Assembly: GCF_014205275.1 (NCBI RefSeq)
Contig: NZ_JACHND010000001.1
Location: 620,001 to 684,000, forward strand
Direction of reading: 5' to 3'
Length of the DNA stretch: 64,000 nucleotides
From: Sphaerisporangium siamense
GTDB lineage: Bacteria; Actinomycetota; Actinomycetes; Streptosporangiales; Streptosporangiaceae
Every line of letters begins with the position of its first letter. Position 1 is the first letter of the stretch. Of this stretch, positions 24,334 through 35,108 are shown piece after piece. Both the position numbers and the translations under genes were made by a program. The notes beneath the pieces are model-generated. The model did not search any database, had not been told where the DNA came from, and saw only the letters and a program-made list of their open reading frames with translations.

Positions 24334-24445
24334 GGCATGCCTCCTCATGTGGCACACCCATGAAGACATGCGGAGATGGCTATCTGCCGTCCGTATGGTG
24401 AACCGCTTACGCGTTCACTCTGAGCGGTCGGTAGCGTTGTCCGCG

Positions 24446-25672
24446 ATGAAGCAGCGCACGCTTTTGATCACGCTCACCGGTCCCGACCGGCCCGGGGTGA
24501 CGTCCCGCTTGTTCGGCACGCTGGCGTCCTTCCCCGTGAACGTCGTCGATGTCGAGCAGGTCGTCATCCGCGGCCGTCTCGTGCTCGGCGTCCTCGTCAT
24601 GTACGCGGGCGGGCCGCCGACCGGCACCGGCGGCACCCTCGGCGCCATGTGGGCCGCCGTCGAACGCGTGGCCGAGGACCTCGGCATGGAGGTCGAGCTC
24701 GCCACCGGCACCGACACCAAAGAGAAGCGCCGCAGGGGACGTCTCCACGTGACCGTCCTCGGCGAACCGCTCGAACCCGCGGCGCTCGCCGGCATCGCCG
24801 GCCGCATCTCCGCCGCCGGCGCCAACATCGACCGCATCGAACGCCTGGCCCACCTGCCGGTCACGTGCATCGAGCTGGAGGTCTCCGGCGCCGACCCCGC
24901 CCTGCTGCGCACCGCGCTCGCCGCCGAGGCCGTGCTCCAGCAGGTCGACGTCGCCGTCCAGCGCTCCGGGCTCCACCGGCGCACCAAGCGGCTGATCGTC
25001 ATGGACGTCGACTCCACGCTGATCCGCGGGGAGGTCATCGAGCTGCTGGCCGCGCACGCCGGGTGCATGGACGAGGTCGAGAAGATCACCTCGGCCGCGA
25101 TGCGCGGCGAGCTCGACTTCGCCGCATCCCTGCGCGAGCGGGTGGCCCTGCTCGAAGGGCTCCCCGCCGACGTCTTCGAGGCCGTACGGCAGGAGGTCGT
25201 GCTCACCCCCGGCGCCCGCACGCTCGTGCGCACGCTCAAGCGCCTCGACTACCGCTTCGCCATCGTCAGCGGCGGCTTCACCCAGATCACCGACGCACTG
25301 GTGGAGGAGCTCGGCATCGACTACTCGGCCGCCAACACCCTGGAGGTCGTGAACGGCAAGCTCACCGGCCGCGTCGTCGGCGAGATCGTCGACCGTCCGG
25401 GCAAGGCGCGGGCGCTGGAGCGGTTCGCGCGGCAGGCGGGCATCCCGATCAGCCAGACCGTCGCCATCGGGGACGGCGCCAACGACCTCGACATGATCGG
25501 CGCGGCGGGGCTCGGCATCGCCTTCAACGCCAAGCCCGTGCTGCGGGACGCGGCCGACGCCGCCGTCAACGTGCCCTACCTGGACACGATCCTGTACCTG
25601 CTCGGCATCTCGCGCGAGGAGGTCGAGGCCGCCGACGCCGAGGACGGCCTGGCGGCCCCGGGCCCGGCCTGA
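24446..25672 (+). CDS. serB: phosphoserine phosphatase with ACT domains
   Basis: A 408-residue SerB, which releases serine from phosphoserine in the last step of serine synthesis. Residues 1-90 are an ACT domain (LITLTGPDRPGVTSRLFG) and 100-170 a second ACT-like part. The HAD phosphatase begins at MDVDSTLI (Asp187, Asp189), with the SGGF motif, the Lys in RPGKA and the metal-binding GDGANDLDM. The two-ACT layout matches mycobacterial SerB2. ATG 24446 lacks a Shine-Dalgarno sequence; a leaderless start is possible. Longer frames upstream cross the divergent promoter. Confidence 0.96.
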   Translation: MKQRTLLITLTGPDRPGVTSRLFGTLASFPVNVVDVEQVVIRGRLVLGVLVMYAGGPPTGTGGTLGAMWAAVERVAEDLGMEVELATGTDTKEKRRRGRLHVTVLGEPLEPAALAGIAGRISAAGANIDRIERLAHLPVTCIELEVSGADPALLRTALAAEAVLQQVDVAVQRSGLHRRTKRLIVMDVDSTLIRGEVIELLAAHAGCMDEVEKITSAAMRGELDFAASLRERVALLEGLPADVFEAVRQEVVLTPGARTLVRTLKRLDYRFAIVSGGFTQITDALVEELGIDYSAANTLEVVNGKLTGRVVGEIVDRPGKARALERFARQAGIPISQTVAIGDGANDLDMIGAAGLGIAFNAKPVLRDAADAAVNVPYLDTILYLLGISREEVEAADAEDGLAAPGPA

Positions 25673-25694
25673 CCCCCGGCGCCCAGCCATCCCG

Positions 25695-25717
25695 GGACGG
25701 CCCGCCGGCGGCCGTCC
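25695..25717. terminator. terminator between serB and the SixA-like gene
   Basis: GGACGGCC (25695-25702) and GGCCGTCC (25710-25717) with a 7-nt loop lie between convergent stops. Confidence 0.65.
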
Positions 25718-25733
25718 ACGGGTGTGCGGGCGC

Positions 25734-26216
25734 TCAGTCGTCCCTGGGCTTCCAGCGGTGCACCACGCGGCCGTCCCCGGGGCCGAGGCCCGCCCAGCCG
25801 TCCGTCTCCAGCACCGCGAACGCCCCCGGCGGGAACCCCTCGTCGTCGTGCGACAGGGACAGGTTCATCACCAGCTCGTGCACGCCCGGATTGTGGCCGA
25901 CGAGCAGCAGGGTCGAGACGTCCTCGTCGGTCCGGCCGACGAGTTCGAGAAGCTCGTCGGGGTACGCCTCGTAGATCTCGCTCTCCAGGTGCAGGGGAGC
26001 CGAGGGCGCCAGGTCCGCCAGGGCCAGCTCGGCGGTCTGCCGGGTCCGCAGCGAGGGCGAGCAGAGCACCAGATCGGGAGACAGCCCCAGCGACCTCAGC
26101 GCCCGCCCCGCACGCCCGGCGTCGCGCTCGCCGCGCCCGGTCAGGGGGCGCTCCCTGTCCGCCAGGCCGGGCACCTGCGCGGCCTTGGCGTGTCTCAGGA
26201 CGATCAGCGTGTTCAT
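25734..26216 (-). CDS. SixA-like histidine phosphatase
   Basis: A 160-residue histidine-phosphatase-superfamily protein. The catalytic RHAKA (His9) is in LIVLRHAKA, Arg in CSPSLRTRQTAE, and the second His in LLLVGHNPGVHELV. The small size and RHAK-type motif match SixA, which dephosphorylates phosphohistidine domains, but many actinomycete members act on other small substrates. It lies downstream of hppA on the same strand, separated by a hairpin terminator, so it probably has its own promoter or is read through. Confidence 0.9.
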   Translation of the reverse strand: MNTLIVLRHAKAAQVPGLADRERPLTGRGERDAGRAGRALRSLGLSPDLVLCSPSLRTRQTAELALADLAPSAPLHLESEIYEAYPDELLELVGRTDEDVSTLLLVGHNPGVHELVMNLSLSHDDEGFPPGAFAVLETDGWAGLGPGDGRVVHRWKPRDD

Positions 26217-26239
26217 CTGCCCAACTATCCCATTACACG

Positions 26240-26276
26240 CGTACGGCCACCGCCCAACCCGGGCGGCGGCCGTACG
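26240..26276 (-). terminator. terminator downstream of hppA
   Basis: CGTACGGCC (26240-26248) pairs with GGCCGTACG (26268-26276), with a further CGCCC/GGGCG pair inside. It lies 30 bp past the hppA stop. Confidence 0.65.
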
Positions 26277-26305
26277 TCTTCTGCGTCAGGCGATCAGGAC
26301 CCGGG

Positions 26306-28642
<2,337 letters not shown>

Positions 28643-29567
28643 CCGTCCTCCTCGGCCAGACGGGTAGGTCCACAGCTCAGACCGCGCTGCGGAATGAGTT
28701 CGGGGGGCGGCGCGCATCCGAGCTGGATTGGCAGTGCCGCTTCCGGTAACGTCCGCAGATCCCGCAGGGCGTCTGTCGATCTGCGGGGACAAAACCTTGG
28801 CCGGTGCGGGGAGTCTACGCAGGCACGCGTCAGATATGAAGCCTCTCGCGACTGCTAATTAGGCCTCCGTCCAGTAAGCGTCCGGGCTTTGCCCTGCAAC
28901 GACACGGTTTTCCTGCGACGATGCGCTCCGGCGTCCGGTTTTCGGACAGAAACTTATTGCCAGAACTTTGTGTCCCTAACTACCTGGGCATACCTCTTCA
29001 CCCCTCCCCCGGACACGATCGACCGCCCCGCGCCGCCCTCCCGCGACCCCCGCCGGACGCCTTCCGAATACCCTTCGGGCGCCTTCCCGGGTATCTCTTC
29101 ACCCTCATTTCACACGGCCGCCACCCGCCGTCCAGGTGCCCCGGAGTTCGCGGCTGCCACACTCATCACTCGATGTGGGGAAAGTCCGGGCTATATGCGG
29201 CGTGGTGCCCGACGGCCGGAGTCGCGTCGTATACGCGTTCGCGCGGCCACCGCTCAAGGCGCGCGAGGGTTCGGGCGCGTTCCGCCCGCGTTTCATCGGC
29301 GGACCGGCGATGCCGCCTGCTCACGGGCACGGCGACGGGGCCGGCGGGCGATGAATGCCGTCCTGGACCGGAGCGTCGGGACATTTCAGGACGTCACACA
29401 GCGAAACACGACGAGCGCCGCGGACGGCGGGACCGGTCGTCTGCGGAGGCTCCGTCCGGAGCGCCCGGACTCTCGTCCGAAGCGCTCGGAAGTGTCGGAA
29501 CGTCGATCTCAGGCCGGTACGGCACAAGGCGTCCCGGCGCCGCGCCCCTGAGAGCGGCCGGGCCGCG
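28643..29567. other. 925-bp region without a confident gene
   Basis: This lies between the hppA start and the RsbW-like stop. The first 220 bp should hold the hppA promoter; an imperfect hairpin (CCCGCAG...CTGCGGGG) is near 28760-28790 and a 5-bp stem with GTTTT loop at 28933-28947. From 28860 to 29130 the sequence is AT-richer with two similar CTCTTCACCC tracts (about 28986 and 29088). Plus-strand frames up to 29551 are open, but only a weak 66-codon frame at 29351-29551 has a plausible start, and it has no good ribosome site. Confidence 0.5.
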
Positions 29568-30035
29568 TCAGGCCGTCGCGAAGCCGGCGGTCGCGGGCCA
29601 GCTCATCCTGATCCGCAGCCCCTTGGCACTCGGGTACACCTCGACGTCGTCGGCGAGCGCCGCGATGACGGCGATGCCGAACCCGGACATCAAGGTGTCG
29701 GCCGGGAGCAGGCTGGCCAGCTCGGTCCCGTTGACGGGCGTCGGCGGCCCGTCCCCGTCCTTGTACGCCTGTTCGAGGTCGTCACTCGGGGCCGAGTCGG
29801 TGACGGTGACCTCGAACCGCCCCGACTCGTCGCACAGCTCGATGCGGATCGGCTCGCCTGGGCAGTGAACGCGGTGCGCCTCCACTGCCCGAGAGCAGGC
29901 CTCACCCACGGCGAGCCGCACTTCGTCCAGCAGAGCCTCCGGTACCCCGGTACGGCGGGCGATCGCGGTGGCGACCAGCCGTGCCGTCCGAACGTGAGCC
30001 GGCAGTGCACTGAACGTCAGCTCGACGGTGGCCAT
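29568..30035 (-). CDS. RsbW/SpoIIAB-like anti-sigma ATP-binding protein
   Basis: A 155-residue GHKL ATPase-fold protein. The N-terminal part LPAHVRTARLVATAIARRTG leads to the N-box region LDEVRLAVGEACSRAVEAH and a glycine-containing G-box around LMSGFGIAVIAALAD. The N-box normally carries Asn (EAC-NAV-H) to hold Mg-ATP; here that position is Arg, so kinase activity is uncertain. It sits 2 bp after bldG, the same arrangement as the anti-sigma gene following bldG in Streptomyces coelicolor. It is probably the BldG partner that binds or releases a sigma factor. Confidence 0.9.
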   Translation of the reverse strand: MATVELTFSALPAHVRTARLVATAIARRTGVPEALLDEVRLAVGEACSRAVEAHRVHCPGEPIRIELCDESGRFEVTVTDSAPSDDLEQAYKDGDGPPTPVNGTELASLLPADTLMSGFGIAVIAALADDVEVYPSAKGLRIRMSWPATAGFATA

Positions 30036-30037
30036 GA

Positions 30038-30388
30038 CTACTTGTCTCGGCCGTGAGCTTCCTTGGCCTCTTCGACCGAGGCGTAAATCCCGAAGACCTT
30101 CGTCAGACCGGTGATCCGGAAGATCTTCAGGATGCGTTCCTGCGTGCAGACGAGCTCCAGGGAGCCGTCGTGCGCCCGAACGCGCTTGAGCCCGCCGACC
30201 AGGACACCAAGTCCAGTGGAATCGAGGAAGTCCACCTTCTCCATGTTGACGAGCAGGTGGAAGTTGCCCTTGTTCACCAGGTCGATCAGCAGCTCACGCA
30301 GCCTCGGCGCGGTATAGACGTCGATCTCACCCTCGACTTCCACGATGGTGAGCCGGTCTTCGGTGTGGTGGTCCAACTTCAGATCCAC
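30038..30388 (-). CDS. bldG: anti-anti-sigma factor (STAS), BldG orthologue
   Basis: A 116-residue single STAS-domain protein very close to Streptomyces Bld[44 protein letters not shown] and [20 protein letters not shown]. The phosphorylated serine is Ser57 in DSTGLG. BldG is needed for aerial growth and antibiotic production and works by partner switching with an adjacent anti-sigma factor, here at 29568. GTG 30388 follows GGAGG; the longer frame to 30490 crosses the promoter. The operon is divergent from the DEAH helicase, as in Streptomyces. Confidence 0.95.
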   Translation of the reverse strand: MDLKLDHHTEDRLTIVEVEGEIDVYTAPRLRELLIDLVNKGNFHLLVNMEKVDFLDSTGLGVLVGGLKRVRAHDGSLELVCTQERILKIFRITGLTKVFGIYASVEEAKEAHGRDK

Positions 30389-30437
30389 AGATCCTCCAGC
30401 GCCTTGCCTGCTGAGTCCACGACGAGGGGTCTGACAT

Positions 30438-30458
30438 GCTGGGACCCCAGGTCCCAGC
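30438..30458. promoter_or_regulatory. 21-bp palindrome upstream of bldG
   Basis: GCTGGGACC (30438-30446) and GGTCCCAGC (30450-30458) form a perfect 9-bp inverted repeat with a 3-nt centre, 50-70 bp upstream of the bldG start in the divergent region with the helicase gene. It could be an operator or a leader hairpin. Confidence 0.5.
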
Positions 30459-30543
30459 GCGCAATACCCTGACGCGCGGCATTCAACCACGCCCCGTCTT
30501 CGTGTCTATACGAAATCACGACTCCGGGCGACTCTCCCCCAAG

Positions 30544-32862
30544 ATGCCAAACTGGAAACCAGTGACTGCGACTACTTCACCCTCAAGGCGACCAGGCCCG
30601 ATCCTCACACGCCTGCTCGCGGTGCCCGCACGCCGGGAGCGTGTCACCCATGTGGAACACGTTCCCGCACGTCAGGCGGGTCATGTGCGCTGGCCGGAGT
30701 GGGTTGACCAGCGGCTTGTCAGCCGTCTGCGAAATCAGGGCGTCGACGGCCTCTGGGAGCACCAGGCGATGGCCGCCGACCTGGCACATCGTGGCCAAAA
30801 CGTGATCATCGCCACAGGAACCGCGTCGGGAAAATCTTTGGCCTACCTGGTGCCGGCCGTGTCGGAGATCCTCTCCGGAGGCACCGTCCTTTACCTGACG
30901 CCGACCAAGGCCCTCGCCGCCGACCAGCTCCGGTCGCTCGCCGACCTCGGCCTCGACGAGGTGCGCGCGGCGACCTATGACGGCGACACCCCGCCCGACG
31001 AGCGCCAGTGGGTGCGGCGGCACGCCAACTACGTGCTGACCAACCCCGACATGCTGCACCGGTCGATGCTCCCCCGCCACTCGGCGTGGACGTCGTTCTG
31101 GCGGCGGCTGAAGATGATCGTCGTGGACGAGTGCCACGGCTACCGCGGGGTCTTCGGGTCCCACGTGGCGCAGATCCTCCGCCGGCTGCGCCGGATATGC
31201 GGCAAGTACGGCTCCCGGCCGGTGTTCATGCTCGTCTCGGCGACGGTGAGCGACCCCGCGGTCGCGGCGATGCGCCTCACCGGGCTTGAGATGGACGAGG
31301 TGACCACGGACGCCTCTCCCAGGGGTTCTACCACCTTCGCGCTGTGGGAGCCGCCCCTGACCGATCTGCGGGGCGAGGGCGGCGCCCCCGTCCGGCGGAC
31401 GGTGACGGCCGAGACCGCCGACCTGCTGAGCGACCTGGTGATCGACGACGTGCGCACGCTCGCCTTCGTGCGCTCGCGCCGGGGCGCGGAGACGGTCTCG
31501 CTCATCGCGCGCGGCAACCTGGAGGAGATCTCGCCCGAGCTCCCCGCCAAGGTCGCCGCCTACCGCGCCGGGTACCTCGCCGAGGACCGGCGGACGCTGG
31601 AGAAGGCGCTGCGGTCCGGCGCCATCACCGGGCTCGCGACCACCAACGCCCTGGAACTCGGCATCGACGTCTCCGGGCTCGACGCCGTGCTCATCGCGGG
31701 CTGGCCCGGCACCCGGGCGTCGCTCTGGCAGCAGGCAGGCCGCGCCGGCCGTGACGGGCAGGACGCCCTCGCCGTGCTGATCGCCCGTGACGACCCCCTC
31801 GACACCTACCTCGTCCACCACCCCGAGGCCCTGTTCGGACGGCCGGTCGAGGCGATCGTGCTGGACCCGGACAACCCGTACGTCCTCGGCCCCCACCTGT
31901 GCGCCGCGGCCGCCGAGATCCCGCTGTCCGAGGCCGACCTGCCCACCTTCGGCCCCTCCGCGGCCGAAGTGCTGGACGACCTCGTGGCCCGCGGCCTGCT
32001 GCGCCGGCGCGCCCAGGGCTGGTTCTGGACGCGCAGGGACCGCGCCGCCGACCTCGCCGACATCCGCGGCTCGGGCGGGCCCCCGGTGCACGTCGTGGAG
32101 GCGTCCACGGGACGGTTGCTCGGCACCGTGGACGAACCCTCCGCCCACACCGCCGTCCACACCGGGGCGGTGTACCTGCACCAAGGCGGCACCTACGTCG
32201 TCGAGCAGCTCGACCTGGACGCGAGCGTGGCCCTGGTATCGTCCGCCTCCCCCGACTACTCCACCTTCGCCAGGGACGTGACCGACATCACGGTGCTGGA
32301 GTCCGTGCGATCCCACCCGCTCGGGCCGGGCGAGCTGCACTTCGGCACGGTCGAGGTCACCCGCCAGGTCGTCTCCTTCCTCAAGCGCCGCCTCCAGACC
32401 GGCGAGGTGCTCGGCGAGGAGCCCCTGGACCTGCCGCCGCGCACGCTGCGCACGCGGGCCGTCTGGTGGACGCTGCCCGAGGAGGTGGTGGCCCCCCTGC
32501 GGGCGGCCGGCCTCGACGTCGCCGGCGCCGCGCACGCCGCCGAGCACGCCTCCATCGGCCTGCTGCCCCTCTTCGCCACCTGCGACCGCTGGGACATCGG
32601 CGGCGTCTCCACCGAACTGCACCTCGACACCGGCCTGCTCACGGTCTTCGTCTACGACGGCCACGAAGGCGGAGCCGGCTTCGCCGAACGCGGCTACGCC
32701 CGCGCCCGCGACTGGCTCACCGCGACTCGCGAGGCCATCGCCTCCTGCGAATGCGACCGCGGCTGCCCCTCCTGCATCCAATCCCCCAAATGCGGCAACG
32801 CCAACGACCCCCTAAACAAACCCGGCGCCCAAACCCTCCTAAACCTCCTCCTAACCCCATAA
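30544..32862 (+). CDS. DEAD/DEAH-box helicase of the MrfA/Hrq1 (YprA) family
   Basis: About 772 residues. Walker A TGTASGKS (91-98), motif II DECH (195-198), motif III SAT, and the helicase C half with ATNALELGIDVSGLD and QQAGRAGRDGQ. The C-terminus has the metal-binding DUF1998/MZB domain (CECDRGCPSCIQSPKCGN). This architecture matches MrfA, a 3'-5' helicase for mitomycin-type DNA damage repair, and Hrq1. ATG 30544 is used; the frame is open to 30436 without a better start. It is divergent from bldG. A diverged copy of its last 16 codons lies downstream at 33110-33169. Confidence 0.93.
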   Translation: MPNWKPVTATTSPSRRPGPILTRLLAVPARRERVTHVEHVPARQAGHVRWPEWVDQRLVSRLRNQGVDGLWEHQAMAADLAHRGQNVIIATGTASGKSLAYLVPAVSEILSGGTVLYLTPTKALAADQLRSLADLGLDEVRAATYDGDTPPDERQWVRRHANYVLTNPDMLHRSMLPRHSAWTSFWRRLKMIVVDECHGYRGVFGSHVAQILRRLRRICGKYGSRPVFMLVSATVSDPAVAAMRLTGLEMDEVTTDASPRGSTTFALWEPPLTDLRGEGGAPVRRTVTAETADLLSDLVIDDVRTLAFVRSRRGAETVSLIARGNLEEISPELPAKVAAYRAGYLAEDRRTLEKALRSGAITGLATTNALELGIDVSGLDAVLIAGWPGTRASLWQQAGRAGRDGQDALAVLIARDDPLDTYLVHHPEALFGRPVEAIVLDPDNPYVLGPHLCAAAAEIPLSEADLPTFGPSAAEVLDDLVARGLLRRRAQGWFWTRRDRAADLADIRGSGGPPVHVVEASTGRLLGTVDEPSAHTAVHTGAVYLHQGGTYVVEQLDLDASVALVSSASPDYSTFARDVTDITVLESVRSHPLGPGELHFGTVEVTRQVVSFLKRRLQTGEVLGEEPLDLPPRTLRTRAVWWTLPEEVVAPLRAAGLDVAGAAHAAEHASIGLLPLFATCDRWDIGGVSTELHLDTGLLTVFVYDGHEGGAGFAERGYARARDWLTATREAIASCECDRGCPSCIQSPKCGNANDPLNKPGAQTLLNLLLTP

Positions 32863-33226
32863 CCCATAACTCCACCTCCGGGCGCGCCCCGCCCCCAGCT
32901 TGACGATCAGGACCAACCCGCACGTTCACCCCTTTTAAATATCCGGCGCGCCCAAAAGCTCCTTAACCCGCTATCAACCCCCTAACCTCTCACCTCCAAG
33001 CCCGACCCTGCCCACCTTGATCGCCACGATCAGCCTCCACGTCAACAAACCCCTGAACAATCCCCGCCCCCTTGATGACCGGGCCCATCCCGCACGTGCA
33101 AGAGCCCGTGAACCAACCCGGCTCCCCAACCTTCCTGGACCTGTTTCTGGCCCCCATAACTCCGCCTTCAAAAGGCCGGTCCGGTCGGTTTCATAAGCGG
33201 GACCGGTCCTCACGTTCGCCGTACGG
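32863..33226. other. 364-bp C-rich intergenic region with repeated segments
   Basis: No gene. Besides the tail copy at 33110-33169, it contains two related segments, 32887-32926 and 33062-33097, each with CCCCGCCCCC, then CTTGA-GA, and CCCGCACGT. A third partial match (CTTGATCGCCACGATCA) is near 33016. The plus strand is strikingly C-rich and G-poor, unlike neighbouring genes. Confidence 0.55.
33110..33169 (+). repeat. diverged copy of the helicase gene 3' end
   Basis: 60 bp align with 32814-32879 (45 of 60 identical, one 6-nt gap). Read in the matching frame the copy encodes VNQPGSPTFLDLFLAP against the true end LNKPGAQTLLNLLLTP, and the similarity continues past the helicase stop into the shared ATAACTCC segment. 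It appears to be an old duplication of the gene tail. Confidence 0.6.
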
Positions 33227-33610
33227 CTAGACGGGGCCGGCGCGGGCGGTGGCGGTGAGGGTGTGTGGTCCTGGCCAGGGGACGTTCAAATGAACGGCGA
33301 CCGTGACGTCCACGGTTCCGTCGTGGAGGACGCAGTTCCGCACGGTGGCCCCATTGGCATGGGCGAGATCGCGTGCCACACCACATGCCGCCTCAGGCTC
33401 CGCGAGCGCGTGGCGCGCGGCAGCCAGTGCGCTGAGGTCCGCCGCTGCCTGCGCCCGATGACGCGTCACCCGCACGCCCCCGGCCACCACCGCGACCCCG
33501 GCGAGAAACCAGACAACCCCCATGAGCACCACCACCCAAACCGTCCCCGCACCGCGTTCCCACCCCCGTGACACGCGTGCGTTCGAGCGGGTCAGACAGA
33601 AGCTGATCAT
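33227..33610 (-). CDS. TadE/G-like pilus-assembly protein (Rv3654c family)
   Basis: A 127-residue protein with a charged N-terminus, one membrane segment (VWVVVLMGVVWFLAGVAVVAGGV) and the hallmark RHRAQAAADLSALAAA just after it, then a short periplasmic beta region with two Cys (EAACG, RNCVL). These are the features of the small TadE-like proteins encoded last in actinobacterial tad loci. ATG 33610 is the start used. It follows the other TadE gene by 9 bp and is last in the cluster. Confidence 0.88.
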   Translation of the reverse strand: MISFCLTRSNARVSRGWERGAGTVWVVVLMGVVWFLAGVAVVAGGVRVTRHRAQAAADLSALAAARHALAEPEAACGVARDLAHANGATVRNCVLHDGTVDVTVAVHLNVPWPGPHTLTATARAGPV

Positions 33611-33619
33611 CGTTCGGTA

Positions 33620-34165
33620 TCACTCGTTCAGGCCGGCCATGGATGCGCCCGTCTCCACGTCCGTGCCGGCGGACACGCTCACGCCGGGTTCTGTCGTGGA
33701 TACGGCCGAGGCGCTGACCGAGATGGGTGGAACGGTGAGGGCCCAGCCAGGATGAATGGCGGCGGAGACGGTGACTCGGCTGATTCGGGAGTGCCGTTCC
33801 ACCGATACGGAAGCTCCACGAGGACCAGCACGGGCTGCGGCCTCACGCACGCCGTCCAATGGCTCACCTCTGGCGGCGGCCCGAGCTCCCGTTCGAGCGG
33901 CATCCACGCACTCCATCTGCGCCGTGATGACCGCGATGCCCCACAGCGCCGCCCCAAGAACAAGCACAAGCGCGGGCAGCGCCACCGCCGTCTCAGCCGT
34001 CACAGACCCCTTATCCCGACGCCGAGCCCCGTACGGAGTCCAACTGCACAAAAGAGAAGACACGAGACGCCGTAGCACATAAGAAACCGATCCCAGCGGA
34101 CGACACCTCAGTACGCTGAACACGAAGAGCACCTCCATACCGCCACCTGAACTCTTGATCCTCAC
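33620..34165 (-). CDS. TadE-family minor pilin
   Basis: Up to 181 residues; the start is uncertain. The conserved part begins DKGSVTAETAVALPALVLVLGAALWG, a class III prepilin-like signal with Glu five residues into the processed helix, then MECVDAARTGARAAARGE and a beta-rich C-terminus. TadE pseudopilins help assemble Flp pili. Likely starts are internal, around 34070-34140; the N-terminal 50 residues of the longest frame are not typical. It is separated by 646 bp from the upstream tad genes, which is unusual for this operon. Confidence 0.85.
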   Translation of the reverse strand: MRIKSSGGGMEVLFVFSVLRCRPLGSVSYVLRRLVSSLLCSWTPYGARRRDKGSVTAETAVALPALVLVLGAALWGIAVITAQMECVDAARTGARAAARGEPLDGVREAAARAGPRGASVSVERHSRISRVTVSAAIHPGWALTVPPISVSASAVSTTEPGVSVSAGTDVETGASMAGLNE

Positions 34166-34811
34166 GAGTCGGCTGACCCACTAAACGGCGTGAAACTTAC
34201 AGCGCCGATGACCAGACCGACGAGGCACAACCGGGCGGTGACACCGATACTGGCAACAAGTCCCATGACGTTGCATAGCCGTCAAATGCGAAAATCCGCC
34301 AAACCCTAATTGCAATCACCTTCTACCCACCCCCTCCCACAACACAACATAGTTCCTGCCTGTGTAGATTTACATGACTCTGACTGCAAGAGCCTGATGG
34401 CGACAGTTTTTTACGGCGCTCATAACCCTTACTCGCGGAAGTCGATTAGGGCCTGACTCAGGCCCGTTGTCGGCGTACTCCAGCCGTGCCACCTAGCACT
34501 TAGTGGCTTGGGAGAGCCGCCCGTCGAGATCAGTGGCGCAATGAGGCGCCAACTGGGCCGAATGTCTTCCTGAACGATCTGTGGTGACGCCAGGTCTCTC
34601 GCCATGACGCCCCAGTCCCCGTACCGGCCGAGTATGACTAAGGGCGGGGATGCCCTCAGGTCGCTCCGATCTAGTGGTATGTCCTCAGGTCGCCAGTCCG
34701 ACGCGCCACCTGAAGCAGGCGCATCAAAGGGATCGGGGGTGGCGACGGGCGTCCGAGTCTTCTAGGGAGGACGGTGAGCGGCCCGTCGCCTGGTACCGAG
34801 TCGAGTGGGCT
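34166..34811. other. 646-bp AT-richer gap inside the tad locus
   Basis: No gene is supported on either strand. Composition is markedly lower in GC than the flanks at 34180-34450. A 17-bp palindrome, GGGCCTGA-C-TCAGGCCC, is at 34449-34465. CCTCAGGTCGC occurs twice about 30 bp apart (near 34653 and 34683). It probably holds the TadE promoter and may be the scar of a lost or foreign segment. Confidence 0.5.
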
Positions 34812-35108
34812 CTAACCCGCCAGCTGCAGGGCTCGGCCGATGACGTCGGACAGCATCTTGCGTACCTCTTCACTGCTGACGATCTTGAAGAGCAGCCCCG
34901 CGAACGCGCAGGCCGCGATGGTGCCCACCGCGTATTCGGCGGTCGACATGCCCGCCTCCGCCCGCGCCCGAGCAATGGTCGCGAGCCGACGCCCCTCAGC
35001 ACGGAAGCGCCCGGCCCACCTCCGCAGCCGGCGCCTGACCGTACGCGCCCTGTTCGCCGACCACACCGCCGGTGCGTGCCGGACGAACGCGCGGATCCAC
35101 CTCTTCAT
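34812..35108 (-). CDS. DUF4244 protein (Flp-type pilin component)
   Basis: A 98-residue basic protein. The C-terminal part AGMSTAEYAVGTIAACAFAGLLFKIVSSEEV is the DUF4244 signature: a prepilin-like site with Glu at position 5 after Met-Ser-Thr-Ala, followed by the hydrophobic helix that packs in the pilus. The Arg-rich leader (about 45 residues) is long for a Flp prepilin. ATG 35108 follows GGGAGG. It is probably the major structural subunit of the Tad pilus encoded here. Confidence 0.9.
   Translation of the reverse strand: MKRWIRAFVRHAPAVWSANRARTVRRRLRRWAGRFRAEGRRLATIARARAEAGMSTAEYAVGTIAACAFAGLLFKIVSSEEVRKMLSDVIGRALQLAG

Noticed and set aside
29351-29551. 66-codon plus-strand frame (MNAVLDRSVGTFQDVTQRNTT...) before the RsbW-like gene
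   Set aside because: It has a Met start but no convincing ribosome site, low-complexity Arg/Ser-rich ending and no recognised family. It could be real, but the sequence alone does not support it.
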